Positions 20,340-32,390 are shown, numbered from the stretch's first letter. The stretch: 64,000 nt of DNA from Petrolisthes cinctipes (GCA_033782935.1 JAWQEG010002509.1:62501-126500), one strand, 5' to 3'. The notes: generated from the letters alone by a model not told the origin. Program-made: numbers and translations.

Positions 20340-23200
20340 TGCTAACACTGTAATTATTGCCCTCCTCACCCTCGGTACTGAAATGAAGAGGGTTACTCTA
20401 AAAATACGACTGTACTACACTATATTGTACCTAGTTATAAATATAGTTTAATACACTATACTGTCTATCTTAAATTTACATCTCTAATACACTATAATTT
20501 ATTAAGTCTAGCATAGTAATATATATAGCAAAATTTACTGTACCTTTAGAATACATCTTTAATACACTATACTGTCTAGCATAGTATTATAAATATAACA
20601 TAATACATAATAATTCCTGATAATACAACTCTCAGTATGTCATGCGTTCGATTACCATGCAGTCTGCCGGCTATGAAAATACTCCATCTCCACCACCACC
20701 TACACTAACACCACAACCAACAACAACAACTTGATGGTGATAGTGTCCATATATATAGAGCATGTGTACTGGTTAGCCTGGACTTTTCTTTGCACATAAT
20801 TAAGACATGACCGTAAAATCTGCATGCAGTTACTGAACCCATATGAAATACCCTCACTGCCTCCCTCCCCTCTCCATGACCACCAAATGTATACGGTTTG
20901 AGCCATGTACACCTTTTATTATTATTATTATTATTATTTCTTGAGGGGGTGGGGAGGGACTCTTCGGCTATTAGTTCAGATGAGCCAAATTTCTTATAGC
21001 TTAATATTATTCATGACTTCTCTTGCATACGGTTTTAGGTCAAGTTAGATTCTGTTAAGCTGTGTCAGGTTGCCATGGTAGCTACATGCCTCAAAAACCC
21101 GAATGCAGACAACAACTGGTCGTGCATGATTCCCTAAAGCGAATGCATGTGGGTAATATGCTGTCCCCTCCTCAGCTTCCTGGCCCTTATATAACCTGTC
21201 TTGTTCAGGCAGTTTTCTCTCTGTTTCTTCCAGGTGTGTGTAATCTTGCCATCTCTTTTATACACTAGGAACACGTAAACACTCCACCATCCTATATGTT
21301 GCTGAGTATTTTTTGAAGATGCGGCGCTGCTCATAGATATACAGCTGACAACACATAACTCCAGACCACCTACTCTATGTATTATATGTGGTATAGTACA
21401 ACCAGCGAGCCCCAAGCAGTTCTTCTATGTTTGAACAGACCCACGGATAAATATCAACTAGTGAGTTTATAATTTCATTGAGAGACACAGATCCAGTCAT
21501 AGGGATGCTACAGACTCTTCATAATGTGTAAGGCAGTGTCTCAAACGTCTTCATAAAATGCAAACGAATTTATAGGTGATCTGGACTGTATACCACTGCA
21601 TCGGATTTCACAATGATAAACACACCGAATGTCAATATGCATGTCCACTTGCTCAAACACTTATGAATCTTAACATTATCCTGTTTTCCAATTTCAGTCC
21701 TTTTGCACATCATTCCTCCCATCCAATGACATAACACGTACCTCAATATGGCTAGTAAAAGTATACATAATTATGTTGGATATAAGATATAATTTAATGT
21801 AGATCTCCTCACGACACTTAATAAAACCATAAACAGTCGAGTCGTTTATTGGCAAGCATATCAACGTAAATCCCTGATCTCATTCAGTCCATATAAAATA
21901 AAAATATAAAAGATGAGGTGAAAACCAGTTAAGTAACAGAGCTGAAATTGAAATACATGTGAACCTGACTGACCAACTTCTCCTACAAACATACCCGCTT
22001 GAGTGGGTTTACTCTCCAGCTCTCTCTCGGGTGTTTTAGAACTTCTCTTTATTCACATTCACATTACCTTCACTACCTTCCCTCTCCTGTCATAAATCAC
22101 AACAAAACACTGCCGGATATTGAAACAGCCTACTTCTAAACGTACTTAAAAGGTAATATTTTCTGATTTATACATAAATATAGAACTAGGTGTAAATATT
22201 ACACGGGGTGAGGGAACATTAATGTTCCTATCTTGATTGCTTGAGTGTGTGTGTGCCATTGCACGCTCATTCTCTCCACCCTCTCACTGAGTTCTATAAA
22301 AATTCTGTAGACTTTGCATCACCTTATTTGCTAACTCACTTTGACAATTGCTCAATATCCAAAACTATTACTAGCACGCTTCCCCTGCAATCGAAAACGC
22401 TCAGTAATCAGTGTAGAAATGTTACAAAGTATACAGTTTATAAAATGTAGTAGTGCTCTTCTGAGTTTCTATTACCAACACTTGTAGATCTCTACATCCT
22501 CGTGCTACCGTAGCATCTCGAAATATGACACCAACTATGCCCACAATAATATCCTAGTAATGCTTACAGTGTCATAGAATATATTAAAGTGCTGTATGTA
22601 TCATGATTCATTTCAGTACTGCTCTATATCGAATTACAATTACACGCTTCTTGCAATATCAGGTGAGTAATTTGACACAACTACCAATTGCTAATACAAC
22701 AGCACTACGACAACTAGTGAACCAATAACCTGAATGAAATGATTATTCTCTCATTTGTATTTTACTTATTTACATTATTACTTATTTACTTATTTACATT
22801 TTGATAATCATGGAAAATATTCTATCGATTAGTGTTTATCATTGTTATCCAGAAAAGAGTAATACGCAAATATAAGATATGCAGAAATAATTCTAAGTTA
22901 CATCGGTGTTGCCATCTTTGGTGATAGAACAAAATGATAAAGAACTCCATCTCTATCCCACTTTCCCCTCTCTGCCTTTCCAGATTCATTCCTCCCCAAC
23001 CACTGGTATTACACGAAGCTCAGTGTCGTCAGCAAAATTACATATGTGGTCGAATGTTAACGAGGTAATTACAGATGGCAGGCACACCCAAGCACAGGGC
23101 TCTGACGCGTCGCTATAAACTAGAGACCATAATAACAATCAGCCTTGTCGCTCGTGAAAAAAGGAGCAGTTAATAACAAGAATTATTCTGAGGGACTGGT
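20340..23200. other. Unique AT-rich non-coding DNA
   Basis: A long ordinary stretch. 20400-20610 repeats AATACACTATACTGTCTA-like phrases several times (20450, 20490, 20570), a weak degenerate repeat. (ATT)n lies at 20918-20938. Elsewhere no tandem repeat, domain or splice-flanked open frame was recognised. Confidence 0.6.
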
Positions 23201-23216
23201 GGGAGAGCTGGCTGTG

Positions 23217-23255
23217 TTGTGTGTGTGTTGTGTGTGTGTTGTCGGTGTGTTTTGT

Positions 23256-23312
<57 letters not shown>
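23217..23312. repeat. (GT)n then (GA)n microsatellites
   Basis: GTGTGTGTTGT units run directly into a (GA)n array from about 23259 to 23312. Confidence 0.96.
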
Positions 23313-23315
<3 letters not shown>

Positions 23316-23427
23316 ATCAGCATCCGTGAGAGGTAGTGATCCAGAATTCTCACATCCTCGGCTTCCCTCTCGTTTGCTAGGCATGTTATATAAAATAATT
23401 CTGTGTTCTTCATAATCATATACTTAA

Positions 23428-23450
23428 TAATAATAATAATAATAATAATA

Positions 23451-23483
<33 letters not shown>
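23428..23483. repeat. (AAT)n array
   Basis: AAT triplets interrupted once by a single-base slip. Confidence 0.96.
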
Positions 23484-23484
<1 letters not shown>

Positions 23485-23585
23485 TCACATCTTTTGAAAT
23501 GAGCAAAATATATGACACTGCAATTAAACGGTGTAACAGCAAAATTTTGAAGATAATTAATTAAATGTACACACCACCCTGCATA

Positions 23586-23686
<101 letters not shown>

Positions 23687-24078
23687 AGCCTTAAGATAGC
23701 GGAAATTAATGGCACATTTTGCACCAAATATTTTCCTTATATTCTATACATTCCCATTTAAATTAATTGAAGAAAAAAAGAAAATATGCACTTCTTAATC
23801 CTTCCTTCTTTGTATGAGTCCCTCGTTTACCCAAAAAAAGCAGAGATTTTTTTTTATTAATAGTGCATTGTAATATATATATGTAGAAATAATGCATGAA
23901 ATGATAAATAAGTATGTAAATATATAAATGTATACACACATACATGAAGACGAAAATTTTCTGATTAAACGACACTACACTGTTCATTAATTAAATAATT
24001 ATACAAGACAAAGGATAATATTTTGGCGAGGAGTTGAAATATGCCAGAATCAGCCTGACAGCGTTCTAGGGATGGCGC

Positions 24079-24316
24079 CAACTCACTACGCAGAGGACAA
24101 AACACAGGTAAGACTTGATAGTGGGACCTTCCAGTACACACACCATCAATACATCAACTCAATACGCAGGAAACACGACACAGATAATCCTTGGTAGTGG
24201 CACCTTTCAGTACATACACCATCAACACACCAACTCACTACGCAGAAGATAAAACACAGGCCAGATTTGATAGTGGGACCTTCCAGTACACACATCGTCA
24301 ACACATCAACTCACTC
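24079..24316. repeat. 76-bp minisatellite, 3.1 copies
   Basis: The unit starts CAACTCACTACGCAG at 24079, 24155 and 24231, with a final partial copy at 24307: an exact 76-bp period. Each unit carries a GTGG.ACCTT.CAGTACA segment. Copy 1 contains CACAGGTAAGA, a splice-donor-like string that has diverged in copies 2 and 3. Confidence 0.96.
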
Positions 24317-24339
24317 TTTACCTCTACTTCTCTTTTCTG

Positions 24340-24560
24340 CTGTCTGAGTGTTTGTCTATCTACCTATATATCTATTTTACTTTCAATTGACAGTATCATT
24401 CTAAAGATCTATCTACTTATCAACCTGTCAATGTTCTCCTTATCTAGCTGTATGTATTTATCCACTTACATATATTATTATCTATCTACGTATTCATCAG
24501 TCTTACCATCTGGATATTAACGTATCTATCTACCAACTGACCAGTGTTAATATAGACAGA
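24340..24560. repeat. Degenerate (CTAT)-type stretch
   Basis: CTATCTACCTATATATCTAT and related strings recur irregularly. Confidence 0.6.
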
Positions 24561-24584
24561 GCCTTCAATCTTTGTTTACATCAA

Positions 24585-24832
24585 TCTGTCTCTGTTTTCC
24601 CCTTTGCTCCTTCCCATCTATTCACCTCTCTCCTTCCTACATTTTCCTTCATAGAAATGGACTCCATCACCTCAGTCTCACCTTTTTCCCACTCCTCCTC
24701 CTCCTCCTTCCTCACTCCTCCTCACTCCTCACTCCTACTCCTACTCCTCCTCCTCCTCCTCCTCCTCCTTCCTCCTTCCTCTCTCCTCATTCCTCCCCAT
24801 GACTCTTACTCCTCATTCCTCCCCTCCACGAC
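24585..24832. repeat. (CTC)n/CCT-rich tract
   Basis: CTCCTCCTC core at about 24740-24775 inside a longer CT-rich stretch. Confidence 0.9.
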
Positions 24833-25176
24833 TCTTTAAATATGAGAAGTCTTTATGAGCGTGTGTCTAATAAATCTTTATGGCATCCTGACACCACTTG
24901 CCAGGGCTATACAGAAGAGAGGGAACGTTGTTTATTCTCTCTGTCTGTATAATTATGTGTTTCTAAGTACCTATTATCCATCAAACTATGTATCTATATA
25001 TCTGTATTTCCTTCTGATATTTTACATTCATGATATAATATTAATTACTATTGGTGGCAGGGAATGTGATGTCATAAGTCAATTTACAAAACAAAGTCCA
25101 GTCAAAAAGGTTTCTACCATAAATATATTAACACTTACCCCTCACACATAACACTCAAACTGATATAGGAACCTAG

Positions 25177-25180
<4 letters not shown>

Positions 25181-25244
<64 letters not shown>

Positions 25245-25268
25245 GACACACACACACACACACACACA

Positions 25269-25306
<38 letters not shown>

Positions 25307-25342
25307 CACACTCACAAACACACACACACACACACACACACG
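25181..25342. repeat. (CA)n array, interrupted
   Basis: CA dinucleotides with CTAAGA, CAGACA and CACTCACACTCACACTCA interruptions. Confidence 0.97.
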
Positions 25343-25557
25343 ACAACTTGCTTCGGAGTGGAAGGTGCAGTTAGGTGGGCAATTTCGCTAATACCAGTAC
25401 CTCAGAAGGCGTAAATCAGACGAGGGAGAAATATTGGATGGTTAGCATAATGAAGCACAGTGATCAGGACTTGTTGTAGACGGGGTGGATCCTAGTTTCC
25501 TCTCAGTCCTCTACACCAAACCATATTAGGAGATATATTTCCTATGCATAATTATGT

Positions 25558-25735
25558 TTCTATGTATTTATTGTATTACCTACCTGGCTTGTGAAGGGGA
25601 AACGTCTATGCACATGTTCTATGTATTTACTGTATTTCTAACCTGGCTTGTGAAGGGGAAATATCTATGCATATGTTTTCTATGTATTTACTGTATTATC
25701 TAATCTGGCTTGTGAGGGGAAACTTTCTAAGGATG
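25558..25735. repeat. 60-bp minisatellite, 3 copies
   Basis: Copies start at 25558, 25618 and 25678 with TTCTATGTATTTA and contain CTGGCTTGTGA.GGGGAAA. A partial unit (CCTATGCATAATTATG) precedes them. Confidence 0.93.
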
Positions 25736-25842
25736 TGATTTCTCTAACCTTTTCCCTTCCTCTTCCCCAACATACATACCCTCCTCTCTCTCCTCCCTAC
25801 TTTTGATATATTAATTATGTGTTGTTGAACTCTGATAATACG

Positions 25843-25954
25843 ATAATGGAAAGTATAAGATGATGGAAAGTATAAGATGATGGAAAGTATAAGATGATGG
25901 AAAGTATAAGATGATGGAAAGTATAAGATGATGGGAAGTATAAGATGATGGAAA
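25843..25954. repeat. 17-bp minisatellite, 6-7 copies
   Basis: The unit GATGGAAAGTATAAGAT repeats head to tail with very few changes. Because 17 is not a multiple of 3, all reverse frames read the same Ile/Leu/Ser/Tyr peptide in rotation. Confidence 0.96.
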
Positions 25955-26232
25955 GTAATGTATATACTTCGGTGCATTTTTTTGATCTCTGAAGCACCAA
26001 TAACATCCACAATCACTGAGTACTGTGCATAAAATCGTCAAGTTGTTGTTGTTATTGTTGAAGTTCCTTAAACTGTCTGGCCGATCAGCCCGAAATCGTC
26101 AAGTAGTTAGTTCCATATGGTAGTACGTTTTCCCACTAGACTTAGAAGAGTTTTTTTATTTTCTCGACTGTCTCTGTTGTGCATTAATGTCAGTTCTGTT
26201 AAGGATTGAAATGGCAATGCTGATTCCTCTAA

Positions 26233-26529
26233 TTAAGGGGGTGCTGGAGTAGGGGGACAGGCTTGGGGGGGGGTTTGGGTGGTACGTGAATTGGGGACAG
26301 GCTTGGGGTGGGTAGAAAGCCTGTCCCCTATTCCCGCACCCCCCTAACCCTCCCCCCCAAGCCTGTCCCTTACTCCCGCACCCCCCAAAAAACCCCCGAC
26401 CCCCCCCTCAAAAAAAAAAAAAAAAAAAAAAACGCACCCCCCTAAACCCCCCCCCCCCCCGCCCCCCCCAAAAAAAACTCACCCCCCTAAACCCTCCAAG
26501 CCTGTCCCCCTATTTCCGCATCCACTTAA
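26233..26529. mobile_element. G-rich TTAA foldback element D, copy 1
   Basis: Starts TTAAGGGGGTGCTGGAGTAG and ends with the complementary C-rich arm plus CTTAA. GGGGACAGGCTTGGGG motifs on the left are inverted as CCAAGCCTGTCCC on the right around GGTGGGTAGAAAGCC. The right arm is longer and carries extra C runs and an A run (26410-26431). No coding capacity; its G strand could form quadruplexes. Confidence 0.82.
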
Positions 26530-26739
26530 GAAAAAGAAATTTGTAATGGAACTACAGCGTCTACATCCATAACTAGGTAGAATTTTTGTAGTGTTGCTGT
26601 AACCTGTGATTTTGTGAAGATTATGTATAGAATAGGTTTATGTAGAGTATGATAGTAATTGATAGGGATTAATTAAGGGATTAGTAGCACTGTGTTTCAA
26701 ATGGTCTATGAAATGATCAGTTGGCATGTAGAATCTCCC

Positions 26740-26808
26740 CCTCCCCCTCTCCCTCCCTCCCCCTCCCCCTCCCTCTCTCTCCCCCTCTCTCCCTCTCCCT
26801 CCCCCCTC

Positions 26809-26881
<73 letters not shown>
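26740..26881. repeat. (CCCT)n then (CT)n array
   Basis: CCCCTCCCTCTC units grade into a pure (CT)n array from about 26815. Confidence 0.96.
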
Positions 26882-26885
<4 letters not shown>

Positions 26886-27004
26886 CTGGACAGAAAGGGT
26901 GGTTGTGGTGGTGGTGAAATAAGATGAACGTCAGATATAAGCAAGGCAGTGAGAGTGATGAGTAGAGTCCGGGGAAAGATGGGAAGTAGGAGTAGTTGTA
27001 GTCG

Positions 27005-27325
27005 AGAGAGAGTTAGAGAGAGAGGGGGGAGGGGGGGAAGTTGGAGAGGGGGGGGGGAAGTTGGAGAGGGGGGGGGAAGTTGGAGAGGGGGGGGTGAAGT
27101 TGGAGGGGGGGGTGAAGTTGGAGAGGGGGGGGGGAAGTTGGAGAGGGGGGGGGGAAGTTGGAGAGGGGGGGGGGGAAGTTGGAGATGGGGGGAAGTTGGA
27201 GATGGGGGGGAAGTTGAGAGGGGGGGGAAGTTGGAGAGGGGGGGGGGGAGTTGGAGAGGGGGGGGGAAAGTTGGAGAGGGGGGGGGGAAGTTGGAGAGGT
27301 GGGGGGAAGTTGGAGAGGAGTGAGG
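27005..27325. repeat. G-rich 18-20-bp minisatellite
   Basis: The unit AAGTTGGAGAGGGGGGGG is repeated about 16 times, with the G run varying from 5 to 11. The variable G-run length would shift frame at each unit, so the open frames on both strands are meaningless. Confidence 0.96.
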
Positions 27326-27479
27326 AAAGAAAAAAGGAAGGGAGAGAAAAATATAGAGAACGAAACAAAAAGATAATAATAAGATGACAAGAGAGAGGGA
27401 GGAAACGAGACATAATATAATAAACATACAAGAGAAAATAATAAAAACTGTAAGGGAGAAGGAGAAAGAAGGAATAAGA

Positions 27480-27960
27480 GAGATAACAAGACACAGATTG
27501 AGACAAAGGAGGAGGAGAGGGAGGAGGAGGAGGAGAAGGGAGAGGAGGAAGGGAGAGGAGGAGGGAGGGAGAGGAGGAGGGAGGGAGAGGAGGAGGGAGG
27601 GAGAGGAGGAGGGAGGGAGAGGAGGAGGAGGAGGAGGAGGAGGAGGAGGAGGAGGAGGAGGAGGAGGAGGGGGAGGAGGAGGGGGAGGAGGAGGGGGAGG
27701 AGGAGGGAGAGAGGAGTGGGAGGAGGAGGGGTAGGAGAGGAGGAGGAAGAGGAAGAGGAGGAGGGAGAGGAGGAGGGGGAGGGAGAGGAGGAGGGAGAGG
27801 GAGAGGAGGAGGGAGAGGAGGAGAAGGAGAGGGAGGAGGAGGAGGAGAGGGAGAGGAGGAGGAGGAGGGAGAGGAAGAGGAGGAGGAGGAGGAGGAGGAG
27901 GAGGAGGAGGAGGAGGAGGAGGAAGAGGGGGAGGGAGAGGGGGAGGGAGAGGCGGAGGTG
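27480..27960. repeat. (GGA)n purine tract, about 480 bp
   Basis: GGA/GAGGGA triplets with AGAG interruptions. With the previous repeat it makes a roughly 950-bp strand-asymmetric purine tract. Confidence 0.96.
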
Positions 27961-27979
27961 AGGGGAGAGCTAGGAGTTG

Positions 27980-28003
27980 CCCACCACCACCACCACCACC
28001 AGA
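27980..28003. repeat. (CAC)n array
   Basis: CCACCACCACCACCACCACC run. Confidence 0.9.
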
Positions 28004-28253
28004 GCGCCTCCTGCGTGAGATGATTTACCTTAACGACCCAGAATGCTTTGTGCCCTTGCCTCTTGGTAGTTCGGGCACGTCCTGGATGGGTAGGGGGAGG
28101 AAGGCTGCAGTGGAGGAGGGGAGAAGACAAGACAAGAGAAGAGAAGAAGGGAGGAGAGGTGAGAAGGGAGAGAAAGTAATGAAGGAAAGAAAGAGATTTA
28201 GTCTGGATGGAGAGAGAGAGATTAATGCGTCCAGAAGGTTGTTAACACATGCA

Positions 28254-28440
28254 TTTTTTTTTTTTTTTTTTTTTTTCAGATGCAGAAGCGAAGTGAAGTT
28301 AACGTGTACATCTGCTTTCAAATGCCTCCCAGGTTCGTGTAATTATCATGATAATCCCATCAGGAATCGAACCTGCTACCTGAATGCAGGAATTTCGACG
28401 CTGTGGCACAATAGTAATGACTGCTATTTCTGTAATGTGG
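28254..28440 (-). mobile_element. tRNA-derived SINE with poly(A) tail, reverse strand
   Basis: On the reverse strand, a GGTTCGATTCC B box (28363-28373, perfect match to the pol III consensus) lies about 40 bp downstream of a degenerate A-box region (about 28396-28412). The body continues to 28277 and ends in a 23-base A tail (28254-28276 read as T on +). Head, body and tail order is that of a tRNA-derived SINE. No clear target-site duplication is visible. The 5' end is approximate. Confidence 0.72.
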
Positions 28441-28554
28441 ATACCAGGGTCTACTAGTGATGGGGTTACCATGGCAATTTTGAAGGGAGGTGAGTTTGAC
28501 TGATGCCGGGTCCAACCAGAAACTCGACCCCCTCTCCATGCACCGCTCTCATAT

Positions 28555-28745
28555 TGTCCTCCTTCTCCTACACCCTCATCTCCACCCTCTTCTCCAACAC
28601 CCTCAACTCCACCCTCTTCTTCTCGGCTCTTCTCCTACACCCTCATTTCCACCCTCTTCTTTTCGACTCTTCTCCTACACCCTCATCTCCACCCTCTTCT
28701 TCTACACCCTCATCTCCACCCTCTTCTCCTCGACTCCTCTCCACC
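28555..28745. repeat. ~27-30-bp CT-rich minisatellite
   Basis: CTCCTACACCCTCATCTCCACCCTCTTCT is repeated about seven times with length variation. Confidence 0.9.
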
Positions 28746-28749
28746 ACCC

Positions 28750-29200
28750 TCAGTGACATCGCCTCTTCTCCCACTCCTTCATTTCATCTCCTCTCCATCT
28801 CCCACAAGCCATATGTTTACAACCTCCTAACCTCTCCTCCTCTCTACCTCCCTCCTCTGTCCTCTATACATCTCCCTCACTTCATGAACATTCTCTCCAT
28901 CGTTTTCAAATATAGATCCTCGCCTCACATTCCCTCTCACACTCTGACTTGTATTGCTGCCCCCTTCATCCTCGCTTAATATCCACTTGCTTCATTATGT
29001 GCTCCCCCAATTTAATATTTTTTTAATCTTTGCTTTCTTAACTCACCTCTCATTTTCCTGACGCCCTCACCTGCTCTCCCTTATCATCACCTCTTCTCTA
29101 TATTCACGTGTACTTCATCATCTCTTCCTCTCTCCAACAGCCTTTTATCTCTTTTCCTTCTTCACCGCCACTGCTGCCTGGGCAATGAACAACTTTAAAA
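28750..29200. other. CT-rich then unique DNA
   Basis: Pyrimidine-rich to about 29170. Nothing recognised. Confidence 0.55.
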
Positions 29201-29294
29201 ACCTGCCCACTCTGCTGTAAAGAACTGAGGCGAGGGGGGGGCATGGACACCTCAAGTTAATATACTAGGAAGAATCTTGGTGTGCAGGAAGGAA

Positions 29295-29455
29295 AAGTTC
29301 AGCTCATGTCAAAATAACAAAAGGCAATGTAGAGCTAGTAACAAACGTTCAGCTAATGTCAAACTATCTCAATAAAACGTACAGTATAGTGGGAGGGAAA
29401 CGTTCAGCTCATGTTTATAAACTGTTGATTGAACTGCATACGTTCAGCATATGAA
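29295..29455 (+). repeat. Four dispersed ACGTTCAGCTCATGT motifs
   Basis: Near-identical 14-15-bp motifs at 29296, 29345, 29400 and 29440 (A.GTTCAGC..ATG) are separated by 40-55 bp of dissimilar sequence. Confidence 0.6.
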
Positions 29456-29459
29456 AAAC

Positions 29460-30310
29460 ACAATGGGAAAATTATTAATTTTGTAGTGCAGGAGGAAAAC
29501 GTTTATCAACTTTCCCTTCCCCTATAATATACACATATCTATGGACTGCATTGTACTGTACATAGGTGAGGGTTATCACATTATGTCTAAAGTCTACACA
29601 CGACAACTGGACACCCAGAGCCAGGCAGGTGTCACGCATCACTCACACATAGAGGTGTTAGTGTATTTTCTACAGAAGGTGTGAAGGTAGATGGGTTTTA
29701 ATGTACTTTAGGTGTTATCTGAAGTTTATAAGTAGTGCAGTTAACTTGCTCTTTTATCGCAAACTCTTCATGTTATTCTGGGGATATTTCTGAAGGTGGT
29801 GCAAAGTCGCGCCCCTCATACATAACTTTGCCCTCAATAAATTCAGCGTCAAAAAACGGAGAAATATGTTAAGGTAAGCACATCACGGAAAGTTGTACGT
29901 CTACTATATATACTTCGGTTAATTTCCAACCATTACGTCCAATAACAGGTGACTGGCGGCATATCACCAAATTAATCAACACCGTGGAGCCGAACCATCC
30001 CACACGAAGGTGCAGACTAAGAATATAGCCTTTAGCACGAAGAAACGCAAAACCACCGGGTTACGCTCAAGAGTTATTGCCTTTGCCTCGGAAGAAGAAG
30101 TCGCAAATTTATAATCGGGTGAGGATTTTCGCACCAACTGATCGTTTAAGTAGAAGGCAGCTTTACGATAACTTGTATGAAATATAATAATGGATTCTAA
30201 AACAAAACTTCAATGGACTAGAAATAACATGTATAGATAGATGTGTGTGGAAAAAAAAAGGAACATATGAACAGTCACTCCAATTAGGTCAGTTCCAAGA
30301 AGGACAATTA
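29460..30310. other. Unique non-coding DNA
   Basis: Mixed-composition DNA without tandem repeats, long open frames or recognised motifs. Confidence 0.6.
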
Positions 30311-30316
30311 GGATTC

Positions 30317-30320
<4 letters not shown>

Positions 30321-30386
<66 letters not shown>
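30321..30386. repeat. (CT)n array
   Basis: Uninterrupted CT dinucleotides. Arg-Glu/Ser-Leu frames here are artefacts. Confidence 0.97.
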
Positions 30387-30390
<4 letters not shown>

Positions 30391-30591
30391 GTGAACACCA
30401 TAAACTCGGGCAGCACTCTTTCTTGGACACCCAATCATTTCCGCCTTGGGTAGCAGGTAATAAATCCACACAAAAATACTTCAAAAATGATCCCAATCTT
30501 TAAAGTATGATGCTGAATAATTGTTACCATCATGACCTTTGAGTCCGGGCACGAACATATTACTTCAAAGTTTGGGTTCGGACTTGTTCAA

Positions 30592-30656
30592 ACTACGCTT
30601 CTGAATAATTGTAACCCCCGAACACTGAGTAATGCCCCTAACAATTTGCCAGTTCA
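30592..30656 (+). repeat. Dispersed ~65-bp repeat G, copy 1
   Basis: CTTCTGAATAATTGTA ... AACACTGA.TAA ... AATTTGCCAGTTCA recurs at 31107-31145 (partial) and 31154-31215. Confidence 0.65.
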
Positions 30657-30721
30657 TGTTGACTATAGTTTTGAGAGCGAATGTTTTCCTGCGACTCTTA
30701 CGTTTGTCTAGCGTGAGTTCA

Positions 30722-30897
30722 TGTACAGTCACGAGCACTAATAAGTATCCAGGCTTGCTTCGAATAGCCTGATCGAGTATTAAGCGAGCTCATGCAAATA
30801 TGAAACAGAATAAGCGTTTTAATTGGTTCACTAGTATATCAAATGATTCGAAACTTCAACAAGACCTGGATACAAATTTTGGATTGCGAGTGTACAA
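30722..30897. mobile_element. TA-flanked Tc1-like MITE
   Basis: The left end TGTACAGTCACGAGCACTAA is followed by TAAGTATCCAGG. The right end carries CCTGGATACAAATTTTGGAT and closes with GAGTGTACA. The inverted ends (about 36 bp, roughly 70 percent identical by eye, with small gaps) and TA flanks fit a Tc1/mariner derivative. The terminal GGATTGCGAGTGTACA also matches the arms of element F at 52443-52646. Confidence 0.6.
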
Positions 30898-31106
30898 TAT
30901 TATGGTCAAAGACACAGAGGGCTGGATCCTTTAAGGCTTTGATGAAGTAAATTCTGACCTTTTGATTCACTGCCTCCTCAGGGGAAAACATCGTCTGCTG
31001 ATGGAGAAAAACGTAAAGGTCATCAGACGTTGCTTAATGGTTAAACTGTGCTTTAAAACTCCAGGTAAATTGAGAGTTCAATATAAATTACACTCTCCAA
31101 TAATAG

Positions 31107-31216
31107 TAACTCCAAACACTGAACAACAAGCCTAAGCAAATTGCCACCTCAGTTTAAACAATGCTTCTGAATAATTGTACATTTAAACATTGAATAACTG
31201 TCTAAGCAATTTGCCA
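31107..31216 (+). repeat. Dispersed repeat G, copies 2 and 3 in tandem
   Basis: Two tandem versions of the sequence at 30592-30656. The second (31154-31215) preserves CTTCTGAATAATTGTA and CAATTTGCCAGTTCA almost exactly. Confidence 0.65.
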
Positions 31217-31219
31217 GTT

Positions 31220-32390
31220 CAGCTGCGAGGGACAGTTTATCTCCAGTTGTAGTTTGATATTATGTTAGCTGCATGGCTACATCCGTGGTGGACTGAACAA
31301 CGTGCTTGGCTGCAGGCGTGGGGGGCCAGATTTCCGGCTTCTCCACTTCACTTGACAACCAGTCTAGGTCTCCTTTTATATATTTAGACTCTGGGTTGAT
31401 ATTATGCAAGGTGAGGTCAAATTACATCTGATACTTCATTAATCGTGCAACAGCAGATAAAGTGAGGCCGTGTATCAAGTTGCTACTACAAATTCACCTC
31501 TTCTCTGATTTAAGTCAATAAAGAATTACCTTCTCAATGTTGTGGAAGACGAAGTGGAGAAAACAAAGGAAGATGGATGATACCAACACCGTGTTTTATG
31601 ATATGTGGCAAACTGTGTGTGCCAAACTATATGATAAATGTTTACCTCGCAAGATCTAGCACGAGGTAAAGGTTATTTCATCTTCTTAGTTGTTAAGCTT
31701 CTCTCCAACATGTAAGGCTTCATGTTTATTTGATGATTATGATGCAAGTTTGTGTGTCTATGAGTTTCTCTGATGCCTTTTATTTATATGAGCTAACAGT
31801 TCCCTCTGAGTGGCCTCATGATAATCACAACATGACCTGATCTCGAGCAACAATTCATTTTATCATGTTTCTGCTCTCAGCGTCATCTCTACCAAAATAT
31901 AAAAATGTCACTTCCTAGCTTTTAGAACATTCCCCTTCCACTCAGAACAAGAACAGGGGAAAATTAATAAAACTGGCTGCTATCAGAATATTAGTAGTCA
32001 TACAATCATATTGTCTGTCTGACGAAGTAGAAAAGTAATTTACGAATGCTGCAAATAGGCTACAGGTATATCTTTTAAACTTAAGTACAGTAGGAGCGTT
32101 ATCATACATTTATTCCTCCTTTCATTGATATACTTTTTTACAGTAAAGTCAAACCAAAAAGTAATCCAGGATTGAGATGGTTGGAAAACGGAAGTTACAT
32201 CATGGCACGTGACGTTAATGCTATGTAACGCGACTACGAATACGGACCTAAAAGATAGATGCTAACCGCTACCAATTGCCATACAAATCCATCACTTCCT
32301 TTATACAAACTGCAACACTTCACGAGTAAGACCTATTACCACGTATATAACACGGTATTATTATTATTAAGAACACATACATTTAAGTAC
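31220..32390. other. Unique non-coding DNA
   Basis: AT-rich, without arrays or recognised domains. Confidence 0.6.

Noticed and set aside
26931..28130. 399-codon reverse-strand open frame rich in Pro, Ser and Leu
   Set aside because: It reads only the G-run minisatellite and GGA tract; all other frames are equally open and there is no domain.
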